Positions 1 to 13,341 of a stretch of 64,000 bases of DNA are shown piece by piece. Under the pieces are notes generated by a model. It saw nothing but the letters and a program-made list of their open reading frames with translations. It made no database searches and was not told where the DNA came from. The DNA is from Heterobilharzia americana. Its lineage: Eukaryota; Platyhelminthes; Trematoda; Strigeidida; Schistosomatidae. The stretch is from the NCBI GenBank assembly GCA_944470555.2, contig OX104130.1, positions 53,043,491-53,107,490 of the forward strand. Direction: 5' to 3'. The position numbers and the translations under genes were made by a program. Position 1 is the first letter of the stretch. Each line of letters opens with the position of its first letter.

Positions 1-1009
1 CGATATTTATGAGCAAGATGCTCACTTGTAGAACGACCGCCTAATGTTTAGTGTCTAATTGATATTCGGTGTGGGGTTTCTGCCCAATAGCGATGACACG
101 AGAGGGGATTATCAGTGTGAGCTGAGAGGCTGTTTCATGACACAAGTACCTATGTATTTGACTAAGAGATTGATTGCACTAGCATACACACTCAACCTGA
201 ATAGGTCTACACAACTGTTTGGAAACTTCTCACCACTTGAGTGGATATTCATGTGTATTTATGAATTTGTTTCACTGGTTAACGTGATGTAACGTCTGTT
301 TGAAATATACGATGTGTGGATAGTGTAGGTACTAAGCTTCAGGCATGCCACTCATCACAAAGGTGTCACCACAATCTCTTGCACACTCACACTTCTTCAA
401 ATTTCCGACTTTGTATCACTCACCATGCGGTCACACGTGTTACGCTGATCTGTTCGATAAGAATATATTCGGCTTTACAGCACCAATTCTTATTTCTCCG
501 TGATATACAGATATCCTGAAACGGTATTGTAGAAAGTCAGGGAGGCTGAGAAGAATATCATTCCTACATCAACGCATGCTAGGGTATGCTGTCCAAGAGG
601 ATTTTCATGGAAGAGAATGAGATTTGAGTACTTACTTATATGTTCTCACCATCGCACTGATACACAGCCGGCAATATCCTCATTCACTCTGAGTGGGTTC
701 AAACTTGTACAGTCAGTCGATGAAATAGTTGAATTGGTCTGGCTCGTAAGCCATTATCTTGCATCAACTGTTTTCCTTGACTAGTTTCCATCTCGATTGA
801 CATAGACTGGTGCATCCATTTGTAGTGGCGTCTCACCTGCCGTTTAAAACTGGACGCTAAAAATGTGGAGAGGACTAAGAGCATTGTTCATTGAAATGCA
901 TACAGTAATCCCAATGAATACGATAAACTGTTTTGCTTAGAATTTCAATGGTCAGTCCCAACAATTTGCTCATTTTCAGATCTCGCGCATCACTGATCAT
1001 CTAATAAGG
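1..1009. other. Upstream flank of the decarboxylase gene
   Basis: I see no recognisable protein-coding gene here. A good acceptor (TTTTCAG, G at 979) lies 30 nt before the ATG, and the 30 nt after it stay open in the gene's frame. This suggests a 5' untranslated exon junction or a spliced-leader trans-splicing site. Trans-splicing is known in flatworms, but nothing here proves it. Confidence 0.4.
977..979 (+). promoter_or_regulatory. Possible splice acceptor in the decarboxylase 5' UTR
   Basis: The pyrimidine-rich CATTTTCAG ends at 979, 30 nt before the initiator ATG. It could join an upstream untranslated exon or accept a spliced leader. Only the motif and its position support it. Confidence 0.35.
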
Positions 1010-4000
1010 ATGGATTCAAAGGATTTCGAAACGGCATCTGGAAAACTTGTTCAATATATTATTGAGTATCGAAACGGTGCAAACAAACGGAAATTCTCTG
1101 TACTTCCTGATCTGGAGAAGATTAAACCTGGTTATCTGCAAAGGCTACTGCCCAACAGAGCACCGGAAAACAAAGAGCAGTTTGACGAAATACTTCAAGA
1201 TATAAGGCAAAAAATCATACCTGGAGTGAGTCAATTTCAGACATTTATCTAACCCTTCTATTGCACTAAACTTATATATGCAGCGTAGACCTCAATGCTT
1301 AGAAATAATCTCGAAATTGGGACACGAAATTCAGTTTCTCAAGATAACTTATTTTCGTGTAATTCTTTAATTTCTTCGACTTTAAATGAGGTCTTGTAAT
1401 GAGGCATGAGTACACACAATCTGCCTTACAGGTGGAAATCTACGACAGTTCATACCTCAGTCGAAGTCTTCCCACTTCCAAACATTGTGTTGCCATATTT
1501 GAAACCCACTCCACGCATTCACATGAAACAGCAAAGGCGATAGTGATAATTATCTTCCGTTAGATTCAAGACATAAAACTCACTCATGTTTCATTGTTAC
1601 TCACAGTAGTCTGTTATGAGATCCTAGTCCTTGAGTGGGATCCCACACCCGCTTATGTTTACTTTAACTTGCTTATCTCATTGTATGGCTAGCTGCCAGA
1701 CTCAGTGAAGCAACTAGTAGAAGTCATTACTTCGTCCAGTCATGAGAAGACGTGTGATGCCTACAAGAAAACACACACTACTATTGATTGATGTTTGTCT
1801 GTTGTTCTGTTGATTTCCACCAGGTGACTCATTGGCAACATCCAGATTTCCATGCGTTCTATCCAACTTGCACATCCTATCCAACAATGCTCGGAGACCT
1901 GTTAGCTGCAGCTATTGGATGTGTAGGATTCACATGGGTAAGTTCACATGTGATGCTTTTACTTCGACAAGAATTCATCGGTTCTTTGCATGTTCATATC
2001 GGAGGACGAATCGAAATGAATGGATGAAGTACTGGTGTGATGAATAGTGTGATCCAAATAGCTATCAGCAAGATGTCCATCAGCTTGTTAGAAAAATGAT
2101 GTGTGGAGTACACACTGTCGCCTTTTCACATGGGCGTTGTAAGCTTAGAAGAAAAGTCACCACGTGCACATCACATGGTGTTTTGTGCACATCAAACTGC
2201 CGATATCTTAGGCTTCATATATCTTCTGTCTTGTCATTTGAGTCGACAGGATTCGGATGTAGCCTGAGATTGAATGGAGGGTAGCTGGAAAATAACGCCA
2301 CACGATGACGTTCCCGTTTTTGCCATATTTCTATTGAGTGCAGTTATTCCAGGTGAGGTGAGTGAAAGTGAAACAGCTATCGTGACTCAGTAGTCTGGTT
2401 GATAATGTTCAGCTGATAGAAGCCATTGGTGCTGTGTTATATTCTCAATGGGAACAACACCACTCGTTTGGACTTAGGTACGCCCAGGTGATGAGTGACT
2501 CTACAACTGGTCTCAAACCGAGCAAACAGCAACTTTGGTTTGCTGGAGGGTTTCTCCCCAAATTACGATTAGACTACAGAAACCCTATCAAGGAAATATA
2601 TTGTTCACCAACAAACAGATAAGATTTCCATTGAAGAAGAATTTGGATGTTTGTGATGAGCTGGAAATGCTTGTGCACCAGAATGAGAGAAATAAGATGA
2701 AATAATGAACAGAGATTTTATCCCTTTCGTGTTGCTTGATTTTCAGTTTGTGCAAAGTCCCTTTCGAGTCAGGAAGTCAGAAGCCTTTTTCTCGTTTAAA
2801 TCACTGGGAGAATGTTTAAGCCCACGAATCGTCTCTCCCAACCTTGCACTGACAGATATAGTAACTGGAATGCTGACAGCACCTCTCTGATAGTTGTAAT
2901 TTAATAACAACCCTAACCAAATTAAGCTGGTCTTGCAAGATTGTAAGATGGAATTACTACTGACAAGCATAATTACATTCGCATTCGGGCAACCGCTATC
3001 TGACTGAATCACTGAGCACAGCACATATGAAATTAGAATGTGTTTCGCAGTTGGCCTAGCAGAATACCAGAAGTTCGAGTGTTGGTGGCATCCATTTCCT
3101 TGAAGCATTGCACCATGTTTGAAAATAGTTATTCCATCTGAAACTTATTTAACTTGTGTATACATGGATATAAATATCCTTATGAAATTGAAATCTCTAT
3201 TGTTTCTGAACAGTTGGCTTGTCCAGCGTGCACAGAATTGGAAGTGATTACACTGGATTGGCTAGTGCATGCGTTGAAACTACCAGAGAAGTTCCTGTCA
3301 GCTACTGGGAAACGTGATCCTTCACATACAGGCGGTGGAGTAATAGAGGTGAGTTCATTATCCCATCCTACTTAGGTACTGATACACACAACAGAATGTG
3401 TAGTTTGCATGTCTAGAGTGAACAACGAAAAGTAGAGTCGCTCTTCTGTGAAGTTAGAATGACTCATTGATATTTACCTCCCAACTGGTTAATTAACTCT
3501 GACATCTCTGATGATTGAATGTCGGATAAGAGATAAGCCAGTGGACACTATTCGGTGTCTAACGGATTCCATCTTTCCAAATTACAGAGCGAATGACAGA
3601 GGATTCCGTATCCCATATCACAGACTAGATATATTCTGTGTCAGTGATAATGCTCTGAATCGGACCGACCAGCAGTGGAACATGCAGAGTGGTGTCCTAC
3701 GCGCTGAAAAGATACGGAGTTGATGAGGGAGTAGGTTGAACAGGAGATGGTGTTATATTTCGGAGGAAGTAGATGAAAACAACTCTGACTGGTTGAAATT
3801 ACAAGTGGTGGGGAATTATCGTTTTTGTTGTACAGTCTGGTTGAATGATGTGTTTTATGCATTGTTCATTTTACTCAATCTTGTTCAGCTGTCAGCAAGC
3901 ATGGCGTGTGCAACACTAACAATGGGTTTGCGTGACAGGATGCTGAGAAATTACATCAAGGATCCACATTCACTGAGCGAAGATGATCATCTGAAGGGGA

Positions 4001-7000
4001 ATGGACCGGGTTCTTTGGTTGATCGAATGGTTGCTTACACATCGGACCAAGTAAGTCAGTCATCCACAACTTGAGGCTTGATATACAGTGAGTTCAATCG
4101 GCTTATCTTTACACAGTAGATACACTTGGAACTAGCTGCATACATTTTCGCAGTTAGACACAGTCACAAAAGAGTGGGATGAGTGAGCAGCTAATTCCAG
4201 AGGAAATTAAACCTCATATATTTGAGCTGGTTCCGCGTAGGAGTGTAGGATACTCAGAGATTGGTGTGAAGTCATTAACAGCTGATATGTCTCGACAGTG
4301 AGTGAAGAACAGCGTTCACGTCTGTGATAACGGGACTAAAATCGAGAAGCTGGGAACACATTTTTATGGGATGTCTGTACAACTGGCTACAACACACAAT
4401 GACACCGGAAACACCACTAGCGTTCACTTTATCCATTTGATTGCACATGTCAATCAAGACTAAGTTTTATGTGTGGCAACGTTGCTGAGGATGACTCAGC
4501 ATCATTGTGAATTTCACTGGTCACTTTGCTGTCCCCATCTACTGATTCTGACAAATTCAGAAACCTAGTAGTAGATAGATATACTGGTGGATATGACAGT
4601 TTTTGTGACTGAGCGGAGAGTGAAACGCCGTCGAGATGCTGAACTTTACTCAGAGCATTCACCTGTAGAAGTAGTAGTAGAAGTGGTCGTAGCAGTAGTA
4701 GTAGTAGTAGTATTTGTGGTGGCAGAAGTAGTAGTAGTATTTGTGTTAGTAGTAGTAGTAGTATTTGTGTTAGTAGTAGTAGTAGTATTTGTGGTAGTAC
4801 TATTTGTGGTGGCAGAAGTAGTATTAGTAGTAGTAGTGGTTGTATTAGTGGTAGTAGTATTTATGTTGGCAGAAGTAGTAGTAGTATTAGTAGTAGTATA
4901 TGTGGTGGCAGAATTAGTAATAATAGCAGTAGGAGAATAAGTAGTAGTATTAGCAGTAGTAGTAGTAGTAGTATTAGTAGTAGTAGTAGTATTAGTAGTA
5001 GTAGTAGTAGTGTTGTTGTTGTTATTGTTGTATTAGTGGTAGTAGTATTTATGGTGGCAAAATTATTAGTAGTATCATTAGTAGCAGTAGTAGTTGTTGT
5101 ATTTGTGGTGGCAGAAGTAGTAATAGTAGTAGAAGTAGTAGAATTAGTAGTACTAGTAGTAGTATATGACTAGTGAAAATATTCAGCGCATGCGGTTTCG
5201 GTTTCGTCACTCACTGGTTGTATTGAACAGAAGACAAACGGTCCTCTGGCAAATTTCAGCTGTGTGATGCACCAATCAACGATCAATTTGTGGTCAAGTA
5301 CTCTCATCATATTTTCACTTTCCCGTCGAGCCAAAGTTTATCTCGATCGGAAAGATGTAGAGTGTTCAGAGTTGATGTGTAGCTGTGCACTTTTACCAAT
5401 CGATAAAGCTTCACAATTTTTTGAGATGAGTGTCTTTTGGAATATGACCAGTCGCCTGTACGGAGAAAATGGTGACAACTTTAGTTTGTCCCTGTTCATA
5501 CACTGAATCACTCATAGTTGGCATTGGTGTTAGGAGGAAAGGTGGGCACACCAGGAACAATACTGTGTTTGTACCGATGACTAGGCATCTCAAGTGCGCA
5601 GAAACAGATACTGGACCACAGAGATGCCAGAAGTAGTCGTTATTCAATGAGAACAACTTGGGTATTTGTTGAACGAGAACAGTGTTTTCTTGCGACAGGT
5701 TGATGTTGAGTACACAATTAGTTGTTGAGAGAATCACGATTCGTGTCATCAAATGCCCATTTACAAAACGATCTGTATCATGTACAACCCACCCCTACTC
5801 AAAGTATCCTTTGTCTAACCATCACTGTTCACTCTTCCAAGGCACACAGTTCAGTGAGTCGAGCATTTCGAATAGCTATGGTCAACAGTCGGATAATCAA
5901 GTCGAAACGATGTGGCAGACGTCTTGTTTTCGATCCCGTCGATCTTCGTCGAGCTATTGAAAAGGATCTGGAGAAGGGATTCATTCCTCTGATGGTAAGT
6001 TTTCATGACGACTGTTCTTTGCTAACATTGTGCAGGCGCACCTCTCAGGTTTGTTGATGACTAGTGTGGTCGGAACTCTGCAACACTAATCCACTCATAT
6101 TACTCAAGTACAGAAATCAGGCTGACTACGATGAGTTTGTGTGTCGAGTCAACGATACTATAGTGAGGTGTTGAAAACCACCGACTGACTCCACTGGATT
6201 CATGGTCGATATTATTGGTTGAGCACTAAATGTGAAGAAGTACTTCACAGCTGATATCCACACTTCCCTGTTTTCTGAATCAACAGCCCACCTGAATGGT
6301 CTTGTCAAGAAACGCTGAATGGTAGGGCGGCTTCTGCTTTGTAATACTACACGATCACACACCACAATAGCAGTATCAAATCACAAGTAGTATGGTGAGA
6401 TGAAGCCTACAATTGGTCTCCAGTCAATATTTAATGAAGACAAATGTATTGAATAGATCTTGGGTTGGAACAAAACACAGACATAGAAATCAGGTGACGT
6501 AGGATAGATACCCAGATCACTTGTATTCCTTACAAAACGACTTCCGGCTTGAATCCATACACACCATGCATACGGTGCAAATGGTTCATCCAATCAGTGG
6601 TGAATCAATCACTGGTGAATCTGTTTGACTCAGATAGCTAGTTGAGAGGGAATATGCTACTAAGCAACTCTGACTATAAATAAACAATATCTGAATTGTG
6701 TGTTCACTTTCGCATCGGTCGGTGCCATTACCACCCCCTGCCACTCACGTGTTCGTGAGCAGTTCGACAAATTTGAGCGGAAATCTGGCATATCCACATG
6801 CTAATAAACAGTGCATCAGTCAGTGAGTGACCAACCAGGTTGCCATCAACGTCATGACTGCAGCATGCCTCATGACTTGTGTTGTCACTGTTTTCATTGA
6901 CTCAACCACACGCCTGCTTGTTCAGCTGAAACTGCATTGCAATGGTGTGAATTTCCTAGTTCACTGAATACTGCATTCTTGATGGACTACAGATTTTCAC

Positions 7001-10000
7001 GTGTTCATTTTGACAGTGTGTTGCAACGATGGGTACAACATCGACATGTGAATTCGAAGACCTACAGGGAATAGGACAAGTCTGTAAGTAATCCTCAACA
7101 ATTTTTCTCTTTATTCCTCTCTCAATCACATATCTATCCTGTATTGTTCATCTCGTTTTTAATGACTACATCATCGAAGCGTGTGTGTTGACTGAGAGAC
7201 ATGCTGGTGTTGGTGTTGTTGTAGGTCTGATTGGTTGTTCCAATCACTGAATGAAATACCTATCAACCTTAAACAGTGAATAGTCGGCATAACATGTGGT
7301 GGACACATCAGCCTCCTACCGTATACAAACATGCAAACTGAAGTTGACATCATGTAACGCATAAACCTTCTGGATTCCTCTGAAAACACTTCACCCTTTT
7401 GTCCAACGTGTACGACAGACGAAGTTGTAGCAACAAGATATAGGACTGTGTATACAAGGAGTCTTCTTATCAAAGCTGAACTGCTTGGCAGTGCAATTCC
7501 TGAGATGCACGGAATTTAATGCTGTCGACTAGAATCCAGTAACTGTCGATATTTATCCACATCTGTATGCCAGCATGATGGTGGAGGTTGGTGACTGTCG
7601 TTAGAGGCATCGATTTGACCGGTTGACGCCGCATTACGTGATGCTGAATAGAATTGTTCTCCTTGGAACTCATTAGAATGGAGTCATCAATCACTTAATA
7701 TTCACACCATCGAAGCATAGATATAGTTGCAAAGAAGTGCTGAAATGTATGAATTCCATTTCTCATAGTTTGTTCGAGATCACGGTGGATACCTTACCGT
7801 TAAGGGCTTGCTCAATTGTCTACTTCCCAGATTCCATCGACATGTATCAGTTTGCATCGGCCTAACAGATCTCTTGAGATATGGGTAACGCATACAGGGA
7901 AGCTGTTGAGGGTGTTGTGTGGTGACGCTTGTCCGGTGATCTGGGATTTCCGTTAACGCCAATCCAATGTAAATCAGTACTCAGTATTCAAGATACTATT
8001 CTTGCATGTCAAACACGCTGTTGTGGGAACATGCATTTTGTGGCTCACAGTTCAAAGGTTCGACTGTGCATAAAATTGCTTTTATCAATCATTGATGTAA
8101 GAATGTGCAAGCAGCACTGTTATCTTCTAATGAAATGCTACTTTCCTCACATTTTAACCAACACTAGGTAATGACTACGGCATTTGGTTTCATGTGGATG
8201 CAGCCTACGGTGGGATCGCACTACTCTGTCCTGAACTTCGCCATCTGAGCAGAGGGATCGAGGTGAGTTGTCAAAGCTTGCTAACTGTTGCATCGACTTC
8301 CTGTAGGGCGTTGATATTCCAAATGTGTTGTATGCATTGGTTGTCAGTGATGGTGGACAACTCGTGTCCCCATTCACTGGAGGTTGTGTGGATGATTGAG
8401 TGTAGGGGTAGACAAGTGCATAAATAGGTGTTCATGTGTAAGTCAGGTGGATGTCAGGTAGAGCAGTCAGTGTTTTACATGTGTATTCAGTGCTCACTCT
8501 GACTTCTTTGAATTTCAGCTAGCCGATTCTGTCAACATTAATGCGCATAAAATGATGATGGTGAATGTGGACTCCTCACCTCTGTGGCTCAGTGATCACC
8601 GAGTGCTGACTGAGGCGTTCGAAGCCAATCCGCTTTACTTGCATCATGCATATGGAGGAATGCCTGATTATCGCGTGAGTCTACACTGACTACATTTTGA
8701 GTTACTGGTGAACTATGATTAGCACTTTGTGTCCTAACACTCCAAATTGCACAGTGATATCATGAGGTTCGAGACGACTATGAAGATGACAACAACACAG
8801 TTGTTTCCTATGACAGTGATCATCAATGATATGAAGAACGTCGTCTCGAAATGGACAAGGATGATGACATCAGATCTCTGGTACTGGGGAACAACCTGTG
8901 TCAGTTTCAGTTATGGAGGGGAAGTAAAAGCAGTGTGGCAGTTTATTCCATGTCCTTGACGAAGGATTTTAGCTTGACATAGTGTATAAGATGCTGAATA
9001 TTTGGAGGTAGTGTTGTGGAAAATGCCATGCAAAATTGGTCGTAATTTCCATCACACATAGTACCTCAGTGAGATGTTCAATCATCGCAACTGTCTCCAT
9101 CACCTAGTTGAATCTTATTTATGCTCATCGGAGAATATTTGCTGGTCCCATTAGTGATATAAGCGTCAAGTGTTCGTTTGTCATCATTCACAATCAAATA
9201 TCCATTCTAACTTACACCTCAGTGTCAGTGGGTAGTCATGATGAAATAACGAAGCATGTCTCACAATTCGCTTGCCTTAGTCAAATGTATAATCACGGGA
9301 AGTGTTAGAGGGGAATTGTAAGTGTCACATCAGTATCGTGGGTGAGATCTTCGTGAGAATGCTCGTTTACCTGTGAATAGGGCTTCCAAATGTGCTCAGA
9401 TGTGCTCATAAAACAATCATGACAGACTCTGATCTTCTGCATGAGACTGCACTAAATCCAGCACAACTTCTCACGTGATTCATGAGGAGGACAATGCGGA
9501 GCGAATATCTCTCGGAAATCAACTTCCACAACTCACTGATGTCGTCAAGTCCAGTGTGTGCATCTCATGGCGGATCAGCATCATGGTATGCATCACTTCC
9601 ATACGATTGACTGCAAAACTACTCAATACCTGATCACTACAATTTTTGTGACAGTGGCACAGTGTAAATATTCATCTTCGCTTGGTTTCAGAAATGGAGT
9701 TTGTCACTGGCCAGAGGCTTCAGATCACTGAAACTGTGGTTCGTCCTACGTACGTATGGATTGAGTGGTTTACGCGAAATGACACGACATGTAAGTGACG
9801 CTTGAGTTGGTGAGATTTTCATTCTTCCTGTAAACATTTACTTGTACCAATGTGCGGCTTCGCTGACTCACACTGAAAACATGATGATGTGCCTCAGTGA
9901 GTTTGTAGACGTCCCTGTGATTCAACTGGTAGATCATGTCACTTGTATTACTTAGATCTCAAAAACTGTAGGGTATCGTCGCTCCACGCTCCATGTGAGA

Positions 10001-11892
10001 CGGCACCTCGATCATTGTCTAGATGAAGCGACAATCTGATAGAGTATATGATGGAAAAATGCAGATCGTTGATGATCTCTACCTCATGGACTTGATTTTG
10101 TTGCTTTGTACGATTTTGTGAGGCCGGATAATTCCACTCACACCACTACACTTAGGAAGATAAATACTGTATGTATGCGTATGTGACTGAGTGTTCACGA
10201 CGTAGAGGCATACTTTGATAACACCACACTTCTATGAATTTTGTACCAAAGTATGCCTCAGAAAGATGATGATGATGATGATAAGGAGATTGCAGTACAC
10301 ACATAATCGCGCTTCCAGTTTGCTCATGAATCTGAGTTGCATTGCCGTCTGACAGATTTCGTTGCACTCTTCTCGACATGAAAATCAACACTGGCTTCAA
10401 CATGATCTATCTACTTCAGTAGACATGACATTGTGTGAATAGGTGTCTCAATGGTTGGCTTTGTGCTGACCATATTCAGTGGAAGCACAAAGCCTATTCC
10501 ACTGATCAGAGTCAGTGCCAGATACGTGTGAAATGTGACAGTTTACTTCCACATTGAATAGCACTCCTGACTTGACAGCTTCAACTGCCACCCGATTTAT
10601 GGCCGTTTTCTGTTTGCTTCACCTTCAGTCATCAGACTTGTTTTCGCGGAGTCAGACAGTGATGCATCAGGTTACTTGTCATTGTCATCATGGGTGTAGA
10701 CGAGGTGAAGTTGACTAGTCATTTTTAGGCATGTGTAGTGAACTGGATTTCGTTTGACAGGCGGCAGTGAGATACTCACTCCTCAAGAACTGAATGCCTT
10801 CGGTAGGAATGAAGAGCCTCTTGAGAGACAGAGATGGGCTTGAATCCATAGCCAAACAGGTGTGGATGTGATGTGGAGATAACTTCTTCGTTGTATGCAC
10901 TCAGTCTGGCTTTCCGTTGTTATTCGTCTGACATGTTTCGACATTCGATGTGGTCTGTGATTTCGGATCAGTTTCCGAGGGTGATAGTCTGTCTGAACCC
11001 TCAGCAGAGTGTTGTCATGATGTGCAGTTGAGTAATTGGTGGTTGTGATCGATCCACTGGGCTTGTTATCCACCCACATTCTTATCAAGCATAGGTCACT
11101 CCTGGTTAATCACTTTCACATGGTGTAACAGGGAATAATGAATGAAAGTCACATCCAGTTAGTAAGAGATTGTTGAAGTCAGTGTATTCTTCACTGGCAT
11201 TTGAATAAATAAATTCAAGAGAGATATGCTTCACATTTCACTGATTCAGACTGAACAATCGAATGTCTATCCTTTCTGTTGATGCCAGTTGTTAACACCC
11301 AGTCAGTCGCGTGTTTCATGTGCGTGGTTATGCATATGCATAAGCTTGTTGTTTTTCTTCTCATTTCATGTATGCAAACCTGACAAGCATGTCGAATTGG
11401 CCAAGCATTTCGAGAGACTGTTGACAGAAGATGGTCGTTTCCACATAACCAATGATGTGCAATTCGGCTTAGTGTGTTTCCAGTTAAAGGTGAGTCACAA
11501 TACTCATCAACACATAATGCCAGCGAAATTGTGAGATTTGCATGAGAAATGCAACCAGTGAGTAATTCGATGTTGGTTGTAATGTGCATTATCGCCTTCT
11601 CTTCTTTCCATTACAGAATGATAATTCTCTCACTGTGGCCTTACATGATGAATTGATGAAGAAGGGTGACATCTTCTTGGTGTTGGGCTCCACCGAGATC
11701 AGTGGGGAAGAAGGTGATGAAGCGGTCGAAGCTGTTAGCACTGAGATTGTATTCCTTCGATTTGTCTGCATACATGGAACCACGATGGATGACGTGGAAT
11801 TCGCCTACGAAAGAATCTCAGCTGCAGCTTCTTATATTCTAGAAGGAAATGATGAGGGAAATGGAGGAGTGGTTACCAAAGGAACTAGATAG
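1010..11892 (+). CDS. Aromatic-L-amino-acid decarboxylase-like gene (group II PLP decarboxylase), 11 exons
   Basis: Exons: 1010-1225, 1824-1937, 3214-3348, 3889-4050, 5842-5994, 7017-7083, 8168-8262, 8519-8674, 9692-9790, 11388-11489, 11617-11892 (TAG stop). They total 1575 nt (524 aa; animal enzymes are about 480-520). Every intron is GT..AG; all are phase 0 except intron 6 (phase 1, splitting a Cys codon). The protein follows DOPA/tryptophan decarboxylases throughout: N-terminal PGYLQRLLP, then [21 protein letters not shown], a GGGVIE/SAS phosphate-loop region, AHSSV (PLP-stacking His), [19 protein letters not shown] (Asp binding the PLP ring), NINAHKM (Schiff-base Lys, codon 8549-8551), PDYRKW (loop Tyr), [13 protein letters not shown] and a C-terminal LRF motif. 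The family removes CO2 from L-DOPA, 5-HTP, tryptophan or tyrosine in the cytosol to make amines; substrate cannot be read here. This start matches the N-terminus of animal homologues. Oddities: SASM replaces the usual SASE, and HKM replaces HKW. Tyrosine decarboxylase is the alternative name. Confidence 0.93.
4667..5168 (+). repeat. TAG/GTA-rich microsatellite with minisatellite structure, intron 4
   Basis: Runs of TAG triplets alternate with a recurring spacer close to TATTTGTGGTGGCAGAAG, repeated several times over about 500 bp with point changes. The plus strand is almost free of C. The tract sits in intron 4 (4051-5841) of the decarboxylase gene. An open frame across it encodes mostly Val and is a by-product of the repeat. 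Confidence 0.95.
10205..10259. repeat. 13-bp perfect inverted repeat (hairpin) in intron 9
   Basis: GAGGCATACTTTG at 10205-10217 is exactly the reverse complement of 10247-10259, with a 29-nt loop. It is followed by a short GAT repeat at 10265-10282. It may be the remnant of a fold-back or small DNA element. No protein is attached. Confidence 0.7.
10437..10499. repeat. Nested inverted repeat in intron 9
   Basis: GGCTTTGTGC (10457-10466) pairs with GCACAAAGCC (10485-10494). Outside it, GAATAGG (10437-10443) pairs with CCTATTC (10493-10499), giving a stem with a one-sided bulge. It lies about 180 bp from the preceding hairpin. Confidence 0.55.
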
Positions 11893-13286
11893 CAAGTCAG
11901 TTTACATCGCTTCATTAACGAACTGTTCACAATTACTGTGAGTATCAAAGACATGCAGACACACATACACCCTTGTATAGATAGTGAGATTTTATCGAAA
12001 TATATATCTTACTTTGATCACATGCTCTTTCATGTGCATGCGAGATAGGCCACAACTGTACGATGCACAACATACGTGACAAAATCCTGCTCTAATTAAT
12101 TAATTTGACATCCCTGTTAAGAGACCTATGTGAACACTGACCACCTAGGTGAATATAATTTGGTTAGACGACAAATAATTATTCATGCATGGCAGTCATG
12201 TCAACGTGCGTGCACAGGTGTAGGTGTGTTCAACTTCTCGAAAATCGTATGCTGAATATATGAGCAAACACAAAGCTGATCACTGCTGATATAGTTGAGG
12301 GAGATTGATCGAATCCCACCAGGCATAGCCTCCAACTCCCACATTAGACCATCTCAAGTAATACACGACTCACATCAATACGACTGACATGAAACGTATT
12401 GTTGAAATGAGTTGGGTGATTGAAGTTGCACAAGTGATGTTGGTAACATCATACTATGAAATCTAAGTAACGGCGCCCATTCATATTTGTGTATTTGAGA
12501 GAAAATACAATGCATAAACTAATGAAGGCGTTAAGAACTACACCTTCCACGTTTCAATCCTCCACAACATCAAGTGCTGTAGGAATTATATTGAATACAT
12601 GACTGTCTACACGAGGCAATATCCTAAGACTCATTCCTGGTTGTTCGAAATGTCATTGATTTAAACGAAATCCTTATTATCGTTGTACTTCATGGTACAA
12701 CACTTTTCCGGTCAACCCAAATCCAGTAGTGATCGAAGTCATTGTCTCGAGTTAATATGCACAGGAGCGAAGAAGGTCCGATTTTCGTGGAATACCCAAG
12801 ACGACTGTTACATCCGTCTACTAGGATTATTTAGTTTCAATTCAGAGGGTTATGTTTCCCGTCCAATTGGTCGTGCCACTTCTAACGAAGGCTAATTTAT
12901 ATTGTGCTTCATTGACTTGTAGTTTTCAAGTTGACACTGTGACGCTGTGTTTACCAGTAACTGAATCGACAAATTCCAGTCATTTATACAAGAAGGGGAA
13001 CAAGGAGAAGGCGATGACGATGACAAACAATAGGTGTTTTCACTTGAATGTAGTGACATAGAAATTTATGTCAGGATATGGATTTCGTGAGTTCACTTCA
13101 GAGGAAGCTGGGAATGACAGCATTCGATTTCCAGACATCTCTTTTCTTTCGAATAGACTGATTAGTCTGTAGGAAGTTCTGTATATGTGAAGTGACCATC
13201 AATGGGACAGTCTCTGCACTTCGAGAGATGTATTGCGTTCGAGTGCAGCGATACTTGATTGAGTAACGAATCTTTCTCCAGAGAGA
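11893..13286. other. Flank after the decarboxylase gene, no gene recognised
   Basis: This stretch should include the decarboxylase 3' UTR, but I found no canonical AATAAA close after the stop. No frame in this stretch resembles a known family. Confidence 0.4.
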
Positions 13287-13341
13287 GTGGTTGAGTGATT
13301 GAGTGAGTGGTTGGGTGAGTGAGTGAGTGAGTGAGTGAGTT
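13287..13341 (+). repeat. GAGT/GTGA tetranucleotide repeat
   Basis: Imperfect GAGT/GGTT units pass into about six perfect GAGT units. The minus-strand reading as LTHS repeats is a by-product. Confidence 0.85.

Noticed and set aside
4587..4940. Open frame encoding a Val-rich protein
   Set aside because: It is a translation of the TAG/GTA satellite within intron 4, with no independent evidence of coding.
4667..5168. CRISPR-like array from regularly repeated motifs
   Set aside because: The spacers are themselves simple repeats, the DNA is eukaryotic and no cas genes exist.
1010..11892. Idea that the decarboxylase is a pseudogene because of divergent active-site residues
   Set aside because: All 11 exons are open, every splice border is canonical and phases agree, and the key Lys, Asp, His and Tyr residues are kept.
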